Below, one piece after another: positions 14,780 through 22,155 of a stretch of DNA of 23,229 bases. The first letter of the stretch is position 1. The number at the start of each line of letters is the position of its first letter. A program made the translations under genes and the position numbers. The notes beneath the pieces were generated by a model, which saw only the letters and a list, made by a program, of their open reading frames with translations, was not told the origin of the DNA and ran no database searches. The stretch is taken from contig NZ_DIUM01000027.1 in NCBI RefSeq assembly GCF_002423035.1, positions 1 to 23,229 on the forward strand, read 5' to 3'. This DNA comes from Thiocapsa sp. UBA6158. Lineage in GTDB: Bacteria > Pseudomonadota > Gammaproteobacteria > Chromatiales > Chromatiaceae.

Positions 14780-15095
14780 GAGCTCCTCGACTGCGGCCGA
14801 TGGATTGGAGGAGTCGCTGAAGGGCGTCGCGCAGGAGGCGCCCCTTCAGACGGATCCGGGTGGCCGTCGTGATCACATTCTCGACCGGGTGGCGCCACGC
14901 GCACACCCCGAAGGTCTCGTCAGTCGCACCCATCCAGCTCAGCTGAAGTCCCGACCCCTCGAGAGACACGCGAGTGCGAGCGATACCATAGTCCGGGCGC
15001 TGCGATGGATCCTTATCCTGAATCAAGTCGCCGACGGGTTTTGCAGGTACTTCTTCACGCACTGGAATTCGGGCAGAGCCCGCGAGGAAACCAAC
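14780..15095. other. 316-bp gap between potI and the hemerythrin gene; possible short ORF
   Basis: A minus-strand frame opens with GTG at 15062 and reads without stop to 14511. Its first about 94 codons lie in this gap with fairly coding-like third positions, but the rest overlaps the hemerythrin gene in another frame. There is no Shine-Dalgarno and I recognise no domain. A small hairpin CGGGC-AGA-GCCCG (15070-15082) follows the potI stop and has no T-run. I do not call a gene here; a short or decayed one is possible. Confidence 0.35.
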
Positions 15096-15899
15096 TCACC
15101 GCGCCTGGCGGCCTCGGCGCATCGCGATTCCCGCGATCACGACCGCGAGCGTGACGACCGCGACGATGATGGTCGCCAGTGCGTTGATCTGCGGGGAGAC
15201 CCCCATGCGCACGCTCGAATAGATCACCATCGGCAGCGTCGTCGAGCCGGGTCCGGCGACGAAGCTGGCGATGACCAGGTCGTCGAGCGAGAGCGTGAAG
15301 GCGAGCAGCCAACCCGAGAGCAGGGCAGGCGCGATCAGCGGGAGCGTGATGGTCAGATAGACGCGTAGCGGCCGGGCGCCCAGATCCATCGCGGCTTCTT
15401 CGAGCGAGCGGTCCATCTGGGAGAGGCGTGCGCGCACCACGACGGCGACATAGGCCATGCTGAAGGTGACATGAGCGATCGTGATGGTCGTGAAGCCGCG
15501 ACCGTCGGGCCAGCCGATCGTGTGCTGCATCGCCACGAAGAGCAGCAGCAGCGAAAGCCCGATGATGACATCCGGCATGACCAGCGGGGCGGTGAGCAGC
15601 AGCTCGAATCCGGTGCGTCCGCGAAAGTGGCGATGGCGCACCAGTGCGTTGGCGGCCAGTGTTCCGAGCACGACCGCCAGGGTCGCGTTCACGGCGGCGA
15701 TGCGCACGCTCAGCCAGGCGGCATCCAGCAGCTGCTGGTTGCGAAAGAGCTCGACATACCACTTGGTCGAGAATCCGGTCCACACGGTCACCAAGCGCGA
15801 CTCGTTGAACGAATAGATGATCAGCAGCAGGATCGGCACATACAAAAAGGCATAGCCGAAGGCGAGCAGCGTCAGCAGCGGCCAGCGTCGACGCCTCAT
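15096..15899 (-). CDS. potI: Putrescine ABC transporter permease PotI
   Basis: 267-residue inner-membrane permease with about six transmembrane segments. The ABC-permease coupling loop (EAA motif) is seen as EEAAMDLGARPLRVYLTITLP. Several stretches are PotI-like rather than PotC-like: YSFNESRLVTVW, TAPLVMPDVIIGLSLLLLF and SLDDLVIASFVAGPGSTTLPM. Together with PotH it forms the membrane channel for putrescine. ATG 15899 overlaps the potH stop by 4 bp (ATGA), indicating translational coupling. It is the last gene of the pot operon. Confidence 0.95.
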   Translation of the reverse strand: MRRRRWPLLTLLAFGYAFLYVPILLLIIYSFNESRLVTVWTGFSTKWYVELFRNQQLLDAAWLSVRIAAVNATLAVVLGTLAANALVRHRHFRGRTGFELLLTAPLVMPDVIIGLSLLLLFVAMQHTIGWPDGRGFTTITIAHVTFSMAYVAVVVRARLSQMDRSLEEAAMDLGARPLRVYLTITLPLIAPALLSGWLLAFTLSLDDLVIASFVAGPGSTTLPMVIYSSVRMGVSPQINALATIIVAVVTLAVVIAGIAMRRGRQAR

Positions 15900-16816
15900 G
15901 GACGGCCTCCCTCAATGCGCTGCTGCAGACGCTGCATCATCACGAAGGGCACGACCAGCAGTGCGAGCAGCAGGATCGCCAGCGCCGAGGCGAGCGGCCA
16001 ATCCTTGTTGGAAAAGAACTCGGTCCAGAGCAGCTTGCCGACCATCAGGCTCTCGGGTCCGCCGAGCAGATCCGGGATCACGAACTCGCCCACGACCGGG
16101 ATGAATACCAGCATGCTGCCCGCGAGGATCCCGGCCATCGAGAGCGGCAACGTGACCCGCAGGAAGGCCCGCATGGGTCGGCAGCCCAGATCGGCCGCGG
16201 CCTCGAGCAGGCTCATGTCGAGCCGCGAGAGGTTCGCGTAGAGCGGCAGGATCATGAAGGGCAGATAGGAGTAGACGACACCGATATAGATGGCCGTCTG
16301 GGTGTGCAGGATCGCCAAGGGCGTGTCGATCAGACCGAGCCAGATCAGAAGATCGTTGAGCAGACCCTTGGACTTGAGGATCCCGATCCAGGCATAGACG
16401 CGAATCAGGAAGGAGGTCCAGAAGGGCAGGACAATCAGCATCAACAGGATGATCCGCCAGCGCTCGGGTGCGGTCGCGATGGCATAGGCCATCGGATAAC
16501 CCAGCAGCAGGCAGAGCAGGGTGCAGATGAAGGCGACCTGGAGCGAGTTGAGCAGGGCACTCAGATAGAGGTCGTCTTCGGCGACCATCATGAAGTTGCG
16601 CAGATTGATCTCGATGCGCAGCAGACCCTCGTCGACCCATTGCCAGAGCGCGGTGTAGGGCGGCTGTGCAAGCGCCGGCTCGGCCAGACTGATCTGCAGC
16701 ACGATCGCGAAGGGCAGCAGGAAGAAGAGCCCCAGCCACAGATAGGGGATGCCGATGTTGACCAGTCGGCTCGTGCGATGCGTGTGTTTGGCGCGATTCG
16801 GGGGCGGTGCGGGCAT
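15896..16816 (-). CDS. potH: Putrescine ABC transporter permease PotH
   Basis: 306-residue inner-membrane permease. It has an N-terminal membrane segment (PYLWLGLFFLLPFAIVL), a large periplasmic loop (about 45-85), then five further segments. The EAA loop reads LEAAADLGCRPMRAFLRVTLP, and PVVGEFVIPDLLGGPESLMVG is typical of PotH. It pairs with PotI in the PotFGHI importer. It starts 21 bp after potG and overlaps potI by 4 bp. A short basic hydrophilic N-terminal extension (MPAPPPNRAKHTHR) precedes the first membrane segment. Confidence 0.95.
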   Translation of the reverse strand: MPAPPPNRAKHTHRTSRLVNIGIPYLWLGLFFLLPFAIVLQISLAEPALAQPPYTALWQWVDEGLLRIEINLRNFMMVAEDDLYLSALLNSLQVAFICTLLCLLLGYPMAYAIATAPERWRIILLMLIVLPFWTSFLIRVYAWIGILKSKGLLNDLLIWLGLIDTPLAILHTQTAIYIGVVYSYLPFMILPLYANLSRLDMSLLEAAADLGCRPMRAFLRVTLPLSMAGILAGSMLVFIPVVGEFVIPDLLGGPESLMVGKLLWTEFFSNKDWPLASALAILLLALLVVPFVMMQRLQQRIEGGRP

Positions 16817-16837
16817 GGTGCTCGGTGGGTCTGCGGG

Positions 16838-17974
16838 CTATTCGGTCAGGACCACGCCGCTGCTCGGTGACCACTCGATGGCGACATCCTGCTCCCAGGT
16901 CAGCGCCTGCTCGGTGCGCGGCTGGACGTTGGTCAGCGTCATCTCGACCAAGGCCCCGTCGCCGACGCGGATGCGGTAGATGGACACGTCTCCGAGATAG
17001 GCGATGTCCTCCACCCGCCCCTTGAGCTGATTGACCCCGTCGTCTCGGAAGTCGGCACAGAGCCGCATCTTCTCGGGTCGCACCGCGACCGTGACCGGGG
17101 TACCCAGCACCATCGGATGGAAGCTGTGCATGCGCATGGGTCGGCCGACGCGGGTCTCGACCAGGACCGCGTTGCCCTCGGTGGCGACCACCTTGCCTTC
17201 GAACAAGTTGATCGAGCCGATGAACTCGGCCACCAGGCGACAGGTCGGGAACTCGTAGATGGCCGTCGGGGTGTCGACCTGCATGATCTGGCCGGCGTCC
17301 ATGACGGCGATGCGCGTGGACATGGTCATGGCCTCTTCCTGATCGTGCGTGACGGTCACGAAGGTGATGCCCAGACGCTCCTGCAGGTTGACCAGCTCGA
17401 ACTGGGTATTCTCGCGCAGACGCTTGTCGAGCGCACCGAGCGGCTCGTCGAGCAGCAGGAGCTTCGGGTGTTTGGCCAGGCTGCGGGCGAGTGCGACGCG
17501 CTGGCGTTGTCCGCCCGAGAGCTGATCGGGCCGACGTTTGCGCAGCTCGGTGATCTTCAGCAGCTCCAGCATCTCGGCGACACGCTCGGTGCGCTCGCGT
17601 CTCGAGAGCCGATCCTGCTTGAGCCCGAACTCGACGTTCTGCTCCACGCTCATGTGCGGAAAGAGTGCGTAGGACTGGAACATCATGTTCACCGGCCGCG
17701 AGTAAGCCGGCACATCCGTGACATCCACGCCGTCGATGTAGATGCGTCCGCTGCTCGGATACTCGAGCCCGGCGAGCATGCGCAGCAGCGTGGACTTGCC
17801 GCAGCCCGAGCTGCCGAGCAGCGAGAAGAACTCGCCCTGGAAGATGTCGAGACTCACGTCGTCGACGGCGTAGATGTCGTCGAACTTCTTGGTGACCCGC
17901 TCGATGCGCAGATAGGGGACCGCTTTGGGGTCCTGCCAAGGCTCGAGCGAACGGCGCTCGGCGAGTGTCGTCAT
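16838..17974 (-). CDS. potG: Putrescine ABC transporter ATP-binding protein PotG
   Basis: 378-residue cytosolic ATPase driving PotHI. The nucleotide-binding domain has Walker A GSSGCGKST (54-62), the Q-loop near MMFQSY, the ABC signature LSGGQ (152-156), Walker B LLLLDEP (172-178) and the switch His210. A C-terminal TOBE-type domain (about 290-378) follows, as in polyamine and other CUT1-like importers, and may carry regulation by substrate. The N-terminal extension (EPWQDPKAVPYLRIERVTKKF) is PotG-like. It lies 21 bp after potF and 21 bp before potH. Confidence 0.95.
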   Translation of the reverse strand: MTTLAERRSLEPWQDPKAVPYLRIERVTKKFDDIYAVDDVSLDIFQGEFFSLLGSSGCGKSTLLRMLAGLEYPSSGRIYIDGVDVTDVPAYSRPVNMMFQSYALFPHMSVEQNVEFGLKQDRLSRRERTERVAEMLELLKITELRKRRPDQLSGGQRQRVALARSLAKHPKLLLLDEPLGALDKRLRENTQFELVNLQERLGITFVTVTHDQEEAMTMSTRIAVMDAGQIMQVDTPTAIYEFPTCRLVAEFIGSINLFEGKVVATEGNAVLVETRVGRPMRMHSFHPMVLGTPVTVAVRPEKMRLCADFRDDGVNQLKGRVEDIAYLGDVSIYRIRVGDGALVEMTLTNVQPRTEQALTWEQDVAIEWSPSSGVVLTE

Positions 17975-17995
17975 CGGCGAGGGCCCCGATTCCGG

Positions 17996-19099
17996 TCAGC
18001 GATTGGCCTTGAGGCGCGTCCAGAGACGATTCAGATCGCGGATCTCGCGGTCGCTGCGCTCCGAGGGCACGAAGAGACGCGCCTTGACCTCGGCAGGCGG
18101 ATAGATGGCCGGGTCATCCCGCACTGCGTCCTCCAGGAGCGGTGTGGCCGCGAGGTTGGGATTGGCGTAATAGACCGCGTTGGAGACCGCGGCGATGGCG
18201 GCGGGCTGCAACATGTAGGCGATGAAGGCATGCGCCGCCGCCGGGTTGGGAGCGTCCTTCGGGATCGCCATCACATCGGTCCAGACCGGCGCGCCTTCGC
18301 GCGGGATGACATAGTCGACGACCACGCCCTTGTCGGCCTCTTCGGCGCGCGACTGTGCCTGAAAGACATCGCCCGAGTAGCCCATGGCGACACAGAGATC
18401 GCCGTTGGCCAGGTCGCTCATGTACTGCGAGGAGTGGAAATAACGCACCTGCGGATGGATCGCCTTGATCAGTGCCGAGGCGGCGTCGAGATCGGCCTTG
18501 TCGAGACTGTTCGGATCCTTGCCCAGGTAGGCGAGGGCGGCGGAGAAGACCTCGGTGGGATCGTCGAGCAGGCTGATCCCGCAAGCGCCGAGCTTGGCTG
18601 CGGTCTCCGGATCGAAGATCAGTGCCCAGGTGTCGAGGTCGGCGGACTCGCCCAAGGCGGCCTGGACCTTGTCGCGATTGATCCCCAAGCCGGAGGTCCC
18701 CCACATGTAGGGCACCAGGTGGGCGTTCTCGGGATCGATGCTCGCCAGTTGGCTCATGATCGCCGGGTCGAGCTGGTCCAGACCCGGGAGCTTGGACTTG
18801 TCCAGCGGCAGATAGAGGTCGGCCGCGATGTGACGTGCGGCAAAGGGTCGCGCGGTCGGAAAGACCAGGTCGTAGCCGCTGCTGCCGGCGAAGAGCTTCG
18901 CCTCGAGGACCTCGTTGGAGTCGTAGACATCCAAGCGCGGCCTGATCCCGGTTGCGGAGGCGAATCCGGAGAGCGTGTCCTCGGCGACGTAGTCGCTCCA
19001 GTTGTACAGATGCAGTGTCTCGTCGGCAAACGAGATGGCCGAGTAGGTCGGCAAGGCAGCGCTTAGAACGAGCGCGAGTGCGGTGGAGGTCCGTTGCAT
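17996..19099 (-). CDS. potF: Periplasmic putrescine-binding protein PotF
   Basis: 367-residue substrate-binding protein. The signal peptide is residues 1 to about 24 (basic MQR, then a hydrophobic ALALVLSAALP core, and cleavage near SFA). The mature protein starts LHLYNWSDYVAEDTL, the hallmark of PotF/PotD proteins; DSNEVLEAKL, LPYMWGTSGLG-like and YFHSSQYMSDLANGD segments favour PotF. It captures putrescine and delivers it to PotHI. I prefer ATG 19099, with GGTGA 4 nt before it, over ATG 19117, which has no ribosome binding site. It is the first gene of potFGHI and is divergent from a MerR-type regulator, which is a plausible controller. Confidence 0.93.
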   Translation of the reverse strand: MQRTSTALALVLSAALPTYSAISFADETLHLYNWSDYVAEDTLSGFASATGIRPRLDVYDSNEVLEAKLFAGSSGYDLVFPTARPFAARHIAADLYLPLDKSKLPGLDQLDPAIMSQLASIDPENAHLVPYMWGTSGLGINRDKVQAALGESADLDTWALIFDPETAAKLGACGISLLDDPTEVFSAALAYLGKDPNSLDKADLDAASALIKAIHPQVRYFHSSQYMSDLANGDLCVAMGYSGDVFQAQSRAEEADKGVVVDYVIPREGAPVWTDVMAIPKDAPNPAAAHAFIAYMLQPAAIAAVSNAVYYANPNLAATPLLEDAVRDDPAIYPPAEVKARLFVPSERSDREIRDLNRLWTRLKANR

Positions 19100-19457
19100 G
19101 CAGTCACCGAAGGTCATGGCGTAGAGAATGAGCCGAGAATCGGCGTCGACAAGTCTGCAATGCTACTTCAGATTCGAGCGACCGGCCTCGATTTTCAGCC
19201 CGGCGCGGCGGGCTGAAATCGGTCATGGACAAGACTTGGGCGACGGCGCGCACACGCCCACTATGTACACCGGGACGGAAAGACGTCGGCCGGTCCGGAA
19301 AGGCGCCCGAGCAGGCCTGTCGCGGAGCCGAGGCCTCAAGTGAACGGCTAATGACCAAATTTAAAGGTCAACAATCGAGGGCGCTCAAATCCATCTCAAG
19401 GCGAAAACCTAAGCAAAATATGAACAAGCTATCGACGCTCACCATGAGGAGACCGCA
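19100..19457. promoter_or_regulatory. Divergent intergenic region between potF and the MerR-type gene
   Basis: 358 bp that must hold both promoters. It contains a strong hairpin, TTTCAGCCCG (19193-19202) with CGGGCTGAAA (19209-19218) and a 6-nt loop, inside the potF leader or promoter zone with no T-run on either strand. A separate AT-rich inverted repeat TGACC-N9-GGTCA (19352-19370) lies nearer the regulator. A short frame beginning ATGAACAAG (19420) encodes 13 codons and its TGA overlaps the regulator's TTG start, so it may be a leader peptide. I could not place -35/-10 boxes convincingly. Confidence 0.5.
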
Positions 19458-19460
19458 TTG
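19446..19460 (+). promoter_or_regulatory. Ribosome binding site deciding a TTG start
   Basis: GAGGAG (19446-19451) is followed after 6 nt by TTG (19458-19460). This is the best Shine-Dalgarno in the area and sets the start of the MerR-type regulator at a rare initiation codon. The TTG also overlaps the TGA of the 13-codon upstream frame. Confidence 0.65.
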
Positions 19461-20447
19461 ACCGACCAGGATGCCGCCTTACCGGGTCACACCTATCGCA
19501 TCGGCGCCGTATCGCGGTTGACCGGGGTTCCTGCCGATACACTGCGCGTCTGGGAGCGCCGCTACACGGTCGTCGCGCCGCTTCGTTCGGAGTCCGGCAC
19601 GCGTCTCTACGGGCCGGAAGACGTGAGTCGCTTAACCCTCATCAAGCGCTTGGTCGATCGGGGCGATGCGATCAGCCGTGTCGCCAACCTGAGCCTCGAT
19701 CAACTGCGCGAGCGGATCCGCGGAACGGATCGACCCGAGGCTGCAGGTGCGCCTGAGCGCCCGTGCCGGGTGTTGGTCATCGGGTCGTCGCTCGCCGAGC
19801 GCTTCAGGCGCGAGCCCCCGATGCAGGGAAATATCGATCTTGTGGGGCTCTACGATTCGCGTCGGGCGTTTCTCGCTGCGGAGCCTGCGCCGATCACACC
19901 GGATATCGCCGTGCTCGAGTACCCGACGATCCAAGGTGACCAGGTGCGCGAGATCGGCGAGCTGGTCGCATCATGCGGCGCGGCCCGTGCGATCATCGTC
20001 TACAGCTTTGCAACTCGGTCCACGATCGAGCGACTCGATGCGCGCAGACTGACTCCGAAACGCGCACCGGTCGACCTGCAGGAGCTGCGCCAATGGTGCC
20101 TGGGCCAATTCGCGCGGGCACCCGCGGCGGCCGCCGAGGAGCCCGCACTTGATCTGTCCTTGCCGATCCCGCCGCGGCGCTTCGCCGATGCTGATCTGCT
20201 GCGCATCGCCGCCGCCTCGCCGAGCGTGCGCTGCGAGTGCCCGCATCACCTGGTCGATCTGGTGCTTGCGCTGAACGCCTTCGAGAACTACAGCGCCGAA
20301 TGCGAGGATCGCAACGCCGAGGATGCTGCACTGCACGCCTATCTCCACACGGCGACGGCGCAGGCGCGCGCCATGATGGAGGTCGCGCTGGCGCGCGTGG
20401 TGGCGGCCGAGGCGATCTTGCTCGACACCTCGAACGGAGAAATCTGA
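19458..20447 (+). CDS. MerR-family transcriptional regulator with degenerate C-terminal sensor region
   Basis: 329 residues. The N-terminal MerR winged helix-turn-helix is at about 12-85 (YRIGAVSRLTGVPADTLRVWERRY, then GTRLYGPEDVSRL and VANLSLDQL). This is the subtype found in MlrA/CarH/LitR-like proteins that usually carry a cobalamin domain. A Rossmann-like segment follows (about 103-190: PCRVLVIGSS, DIAVLEYP, ARAIIVYSF), but the B12-binding DxHxxG motif is missing. The C-terminal part (about 225-325) is helical with a CECPHH cluster that could bind a metal. The start is TTG 19458, backed by GAGGAG. Its position opposite potFGHI suggests control of putrescine uptake, itself or both; the inducer is unknown. 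Confidence 0.82.
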   Translation: MTDQDAALPGHTYRIGAVSRLTGVPADTLRVWERRYTVVAPLRSESGTRLYGPEDVSRLTLIKRLVDRGDAISRVANLSLDQLRERIRGTDRPEAAGAPERPCRVLVIGSSLAERFRREPPMQGNIDLVGLYDSRRAFLAAEPAPITPDIAVLEYPTIQGDQVREIGELVASCGAARAIIVYSFATRSTIERLDARRLTPKRAPVDLQELRQWCLGQFARAPAAAAEEPALDLSLPIPPRRFADADLLRIAAASPSVRCECPHHLVDLVLALNAFENYSAECEDRNAEDAALHAYLHTATAQARAMMEVALARVVAAEAILLDTSNGEI

Positions 20448-20464
20448 ATCCGACCGCCCGATAG

Positions 20465-20505
20465 CGCTAAGATAGCGGTTTCGTCCGCGGGTCCAGCGAC
20501 CCGCG
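20465..20505 (+). other. Two hairpins in the merR-hisHF gap
   Basis: CGCTA-AGA-TAGCG (20465-20477) is a 5-bp hairpin. CGCGGGTC (20486-20493) and GACCCGCG (20498-20505) form a perfect 8-bp stem with the 4-nt loop CAGC. No T-run follows, so this is either a poor terminator for the regulator gene or structure in the hisHF leader. There is no histidine-rich leader peptide. Confidence 0.5.
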
Positions 20506-20542
20506 CACCCGGCATCAACACGAAAGCCACGGATTCCGACCC

Positions 20543-22132
20543 ATGATTTCGCTGCTCGACTACGGCGCCGGCAATGTGCGTAGCCTCCGCAATGCCATCC
20601 ATTCACTGGGATTCTCATTGACCGAGATCGAGCACCCGGCGGATATCCTCAAGGCGGAGCGGCTCATCTTTCCCGGCGTCGGCTCATTCGGGGCGGCGAT
20701 GCAGCGCCTGCAGGCGCTCGGCTACTTGGAGCCACTGCGCGAGTATCTCGCCGCGGGTCGGCCGTATCTCGGGATCTGCATCGGCCTGCAGGCGCTCTTC
20801 GAAGGCAGCGACGAGTCACCCGACGTGCCCGGGCTCGGGATCATCCCGGGCCGGATACGCCGCTTCGACGCGGGCACGCTCGCCGTCCCGCACATGGGAT
20901 GGAACGACGTGCGCGTGGAGCGCGACTCACCCTTGTTCGCCGACTACGCCGGGGAGAAGCTCTACTTCGTGCATTCCTACTATGCCGAACCCACCGCCGA
21001 GAACCTGGACTGGCAGCTCGCCGAGACGGATTATGGCCGGCCGTTTCTCAGCGCCGTCGAGCGAGGACGGGTCTCCGCCGTTCAGTTTCATCCCGAGAAG
21101 AGCGCAAACGCCGGATTGCGGCTGCTGCGACGCTTCCTCGCCGGCGAGGAGCAGTCGCTTGCGAGGATGACCCCGGCGACCGATCGCAGCCCGACGCATC
21201 TGGCCAAGCGCATCATTGCCTGTCTGGACGTGCGCACCAACGACGCCGGTGATCTGGTCGTCACCAAGGGCGATCAGTACGACGTGCGCGAGGCCGGGGA
21301 GGTCCGCAATCTCGGCAAGCCGGTCGAGCTGGCCCAGCGCTATTACGAGGAAGGCGCCGACGAGGTCACCTTCCTCAACATTACGGCCTTCCGCGATTTC
21401 CCTCTGGCGGACCAGCCGATGCTCGAGGTGCTCGAGCGGACCTCCGAGCGCGTCTTCGTGCCGCTCACCATCGGCGGAGGCATCCGTGCCTTTCGCGATG
21501 CCCGCGGGAACGACTATTCCGCATTGGACGTGGCCGACGCCTATTTCCGCTCCGGGGCCGACAAGATCTCGATTGGCTCGGATGCGGTCGAGGCCGTCGA
21601 AGGCTATCTCGAGCGCGGCACCAAAGACGGCAGCACGGCCATCGAGCAGATTGCACGCGTCTACGGCAACCAGGCCGTGGTCATTTCCATCGATCCGCGT
21701 CGTGTCTATGTCGGCTCCCCCGAGGAGACGCACCATCACACGGTCGAGACCGCCACGCCGGGACCTCGGGGCGAGCGATACTGTTGGTTTCAATGCACGG
21801 TGAAGGGCGGACGCGAGGGTCGCGACGTCGACGCCGTGGAGCTTGCGCGGGTCTGCGAGATCCTGGGGGCCGGCGAGATCCTGCTCAACTCGATCGACCG
21901 CGACGGCACGGGTGCCGGCTTCGATCTCGAGCTGGTTCAGGCCGTGAGGTCGGCGGTCGGTATCCCGGTCATCGCCTCGAGCGGTGCCGGCTGCGTCGAG
22001 CACTTCGCGGAGGTGTTCGCGGCGACGGATGTCGAGGCCGCGCTGGCTGCGGGGATCTTTCACCGGCGCGAGGTGCCGATTCAGGCCGTCAAATCCTATC
22101 TCCTCGCCCGGGGGATCGAGATCCGAGCCTGA
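20543..22132 (+). CDS. hisHF: Fused imidazole glycerol phosphate synthase, HisH-HisF (eukaryotic HIS7 type)
   Basis: A 529-residue single chain. The N-terminal class I glutamine amidotransferase (1-200) has an oxyanion strand PGVGSFG, nucleophile Cys79 in GICIG, and His183/Glu185 in FHPEKS. A linker of about 20 residues joins it to a HisF (beta/alpha)8 cyclase (about 222-529) with catalytic Asp229 (IIACLDV) and Asp384 (VVISIDPRR). It converts PRFAR plus glutamine-derived ammonia to imidazole glycerol phosphate and AICAR, step five of histidine synthesis. Bacteria normally have separate hisH and hisF next to hisA. Here the cyclase also has the long insertions of plant and yeast HIS7 (GDQYDVRE...VRNLGKP, YLERGTKDGSTAIEQI and WFQCTVKGGREGR). 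No other his gene is nearby. ATG 20543 starts the canonical MISLLDYGAGN. Confidence 0.95.
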   Translation: MISLLDYGAGNVRSLRNAIHSLGFSLTEIEHPADILKAERLIFPGVGSFGAAMQRLQALGYLEPLREYLAAGRPYLGICIGLQALFEGSDESPDVPGLGIIPGRIRRFDAGTLAVPHMGWNDVRVERDSPLFADYAGEKLYFVHSYYAEPTAENLDWQLAETDYGRPFLSAVERGRVSAVQFHPEKSANAGLRLLRRFLAGEEQSLARMTPATDRSPTHLAKRIIACLDVRTNDAGDLVVTKGDQYDVREAGEVRNLGKPVELAQRYYEEGADEVTFLNITAFRDFPLADQPMLEVLERTSERVFVPLTIGGGIRAFRDARGNDYSALDVADAYFRSGADKISIGSDAVEAVEGYLERGTKDGSTAIEQIARVYGNQAVVISIDPRRVYVGSPEETHHHTVETATPGPRGERYCWFQCTVKGGREGRDVDAVELARVCEILGAGEILLNSIDRDGTGAGFDLELVQAVRSAVGIPVIASSGAGCVEHFAEVFAATDVEAALAAGIFHRREVPIQAVKSYLLARGIEIRA

Positions 22133-22155
22133 TGGGAAGGGGGCACGACAGCCCG

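Noticed and set aside
14511..15062. 183-codon minus-strand ORF after potI
   Set aside because: More than half overlaps the hemerythrin gene in another frame, the start is a GTG with no ribosome binding site, and no domain is recognised. It is kept only as a comment on the gap.
15912..17939. 675-codon minus-strand ORF spanning potG and potH
   Set aside because: It is an out-of-frame shadow, rich in Arg, His and Gly; the real potG and potH frames contain all ABC-transporter motifs.
17117..19066. 649-codon plus-strand ORF opposite potF and potG
   Set aside because: It is an antisense shadow caused by high GC at third codon positions; potF and potG on the other strand are unambiguous.
19264..19269. 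TGTACA palindrome considered as a regulator binding site
   Set aside because: Six-base palindromes occur by chance at this scale and no second copy lies nearby.
19420..19461. 13-codon frame (ATGAACAAG...) as an independent gene
   Set aside because: It is too short to support alone; it is noted as a possible leader peptide because its stop overlaps the regulator's TTG start.
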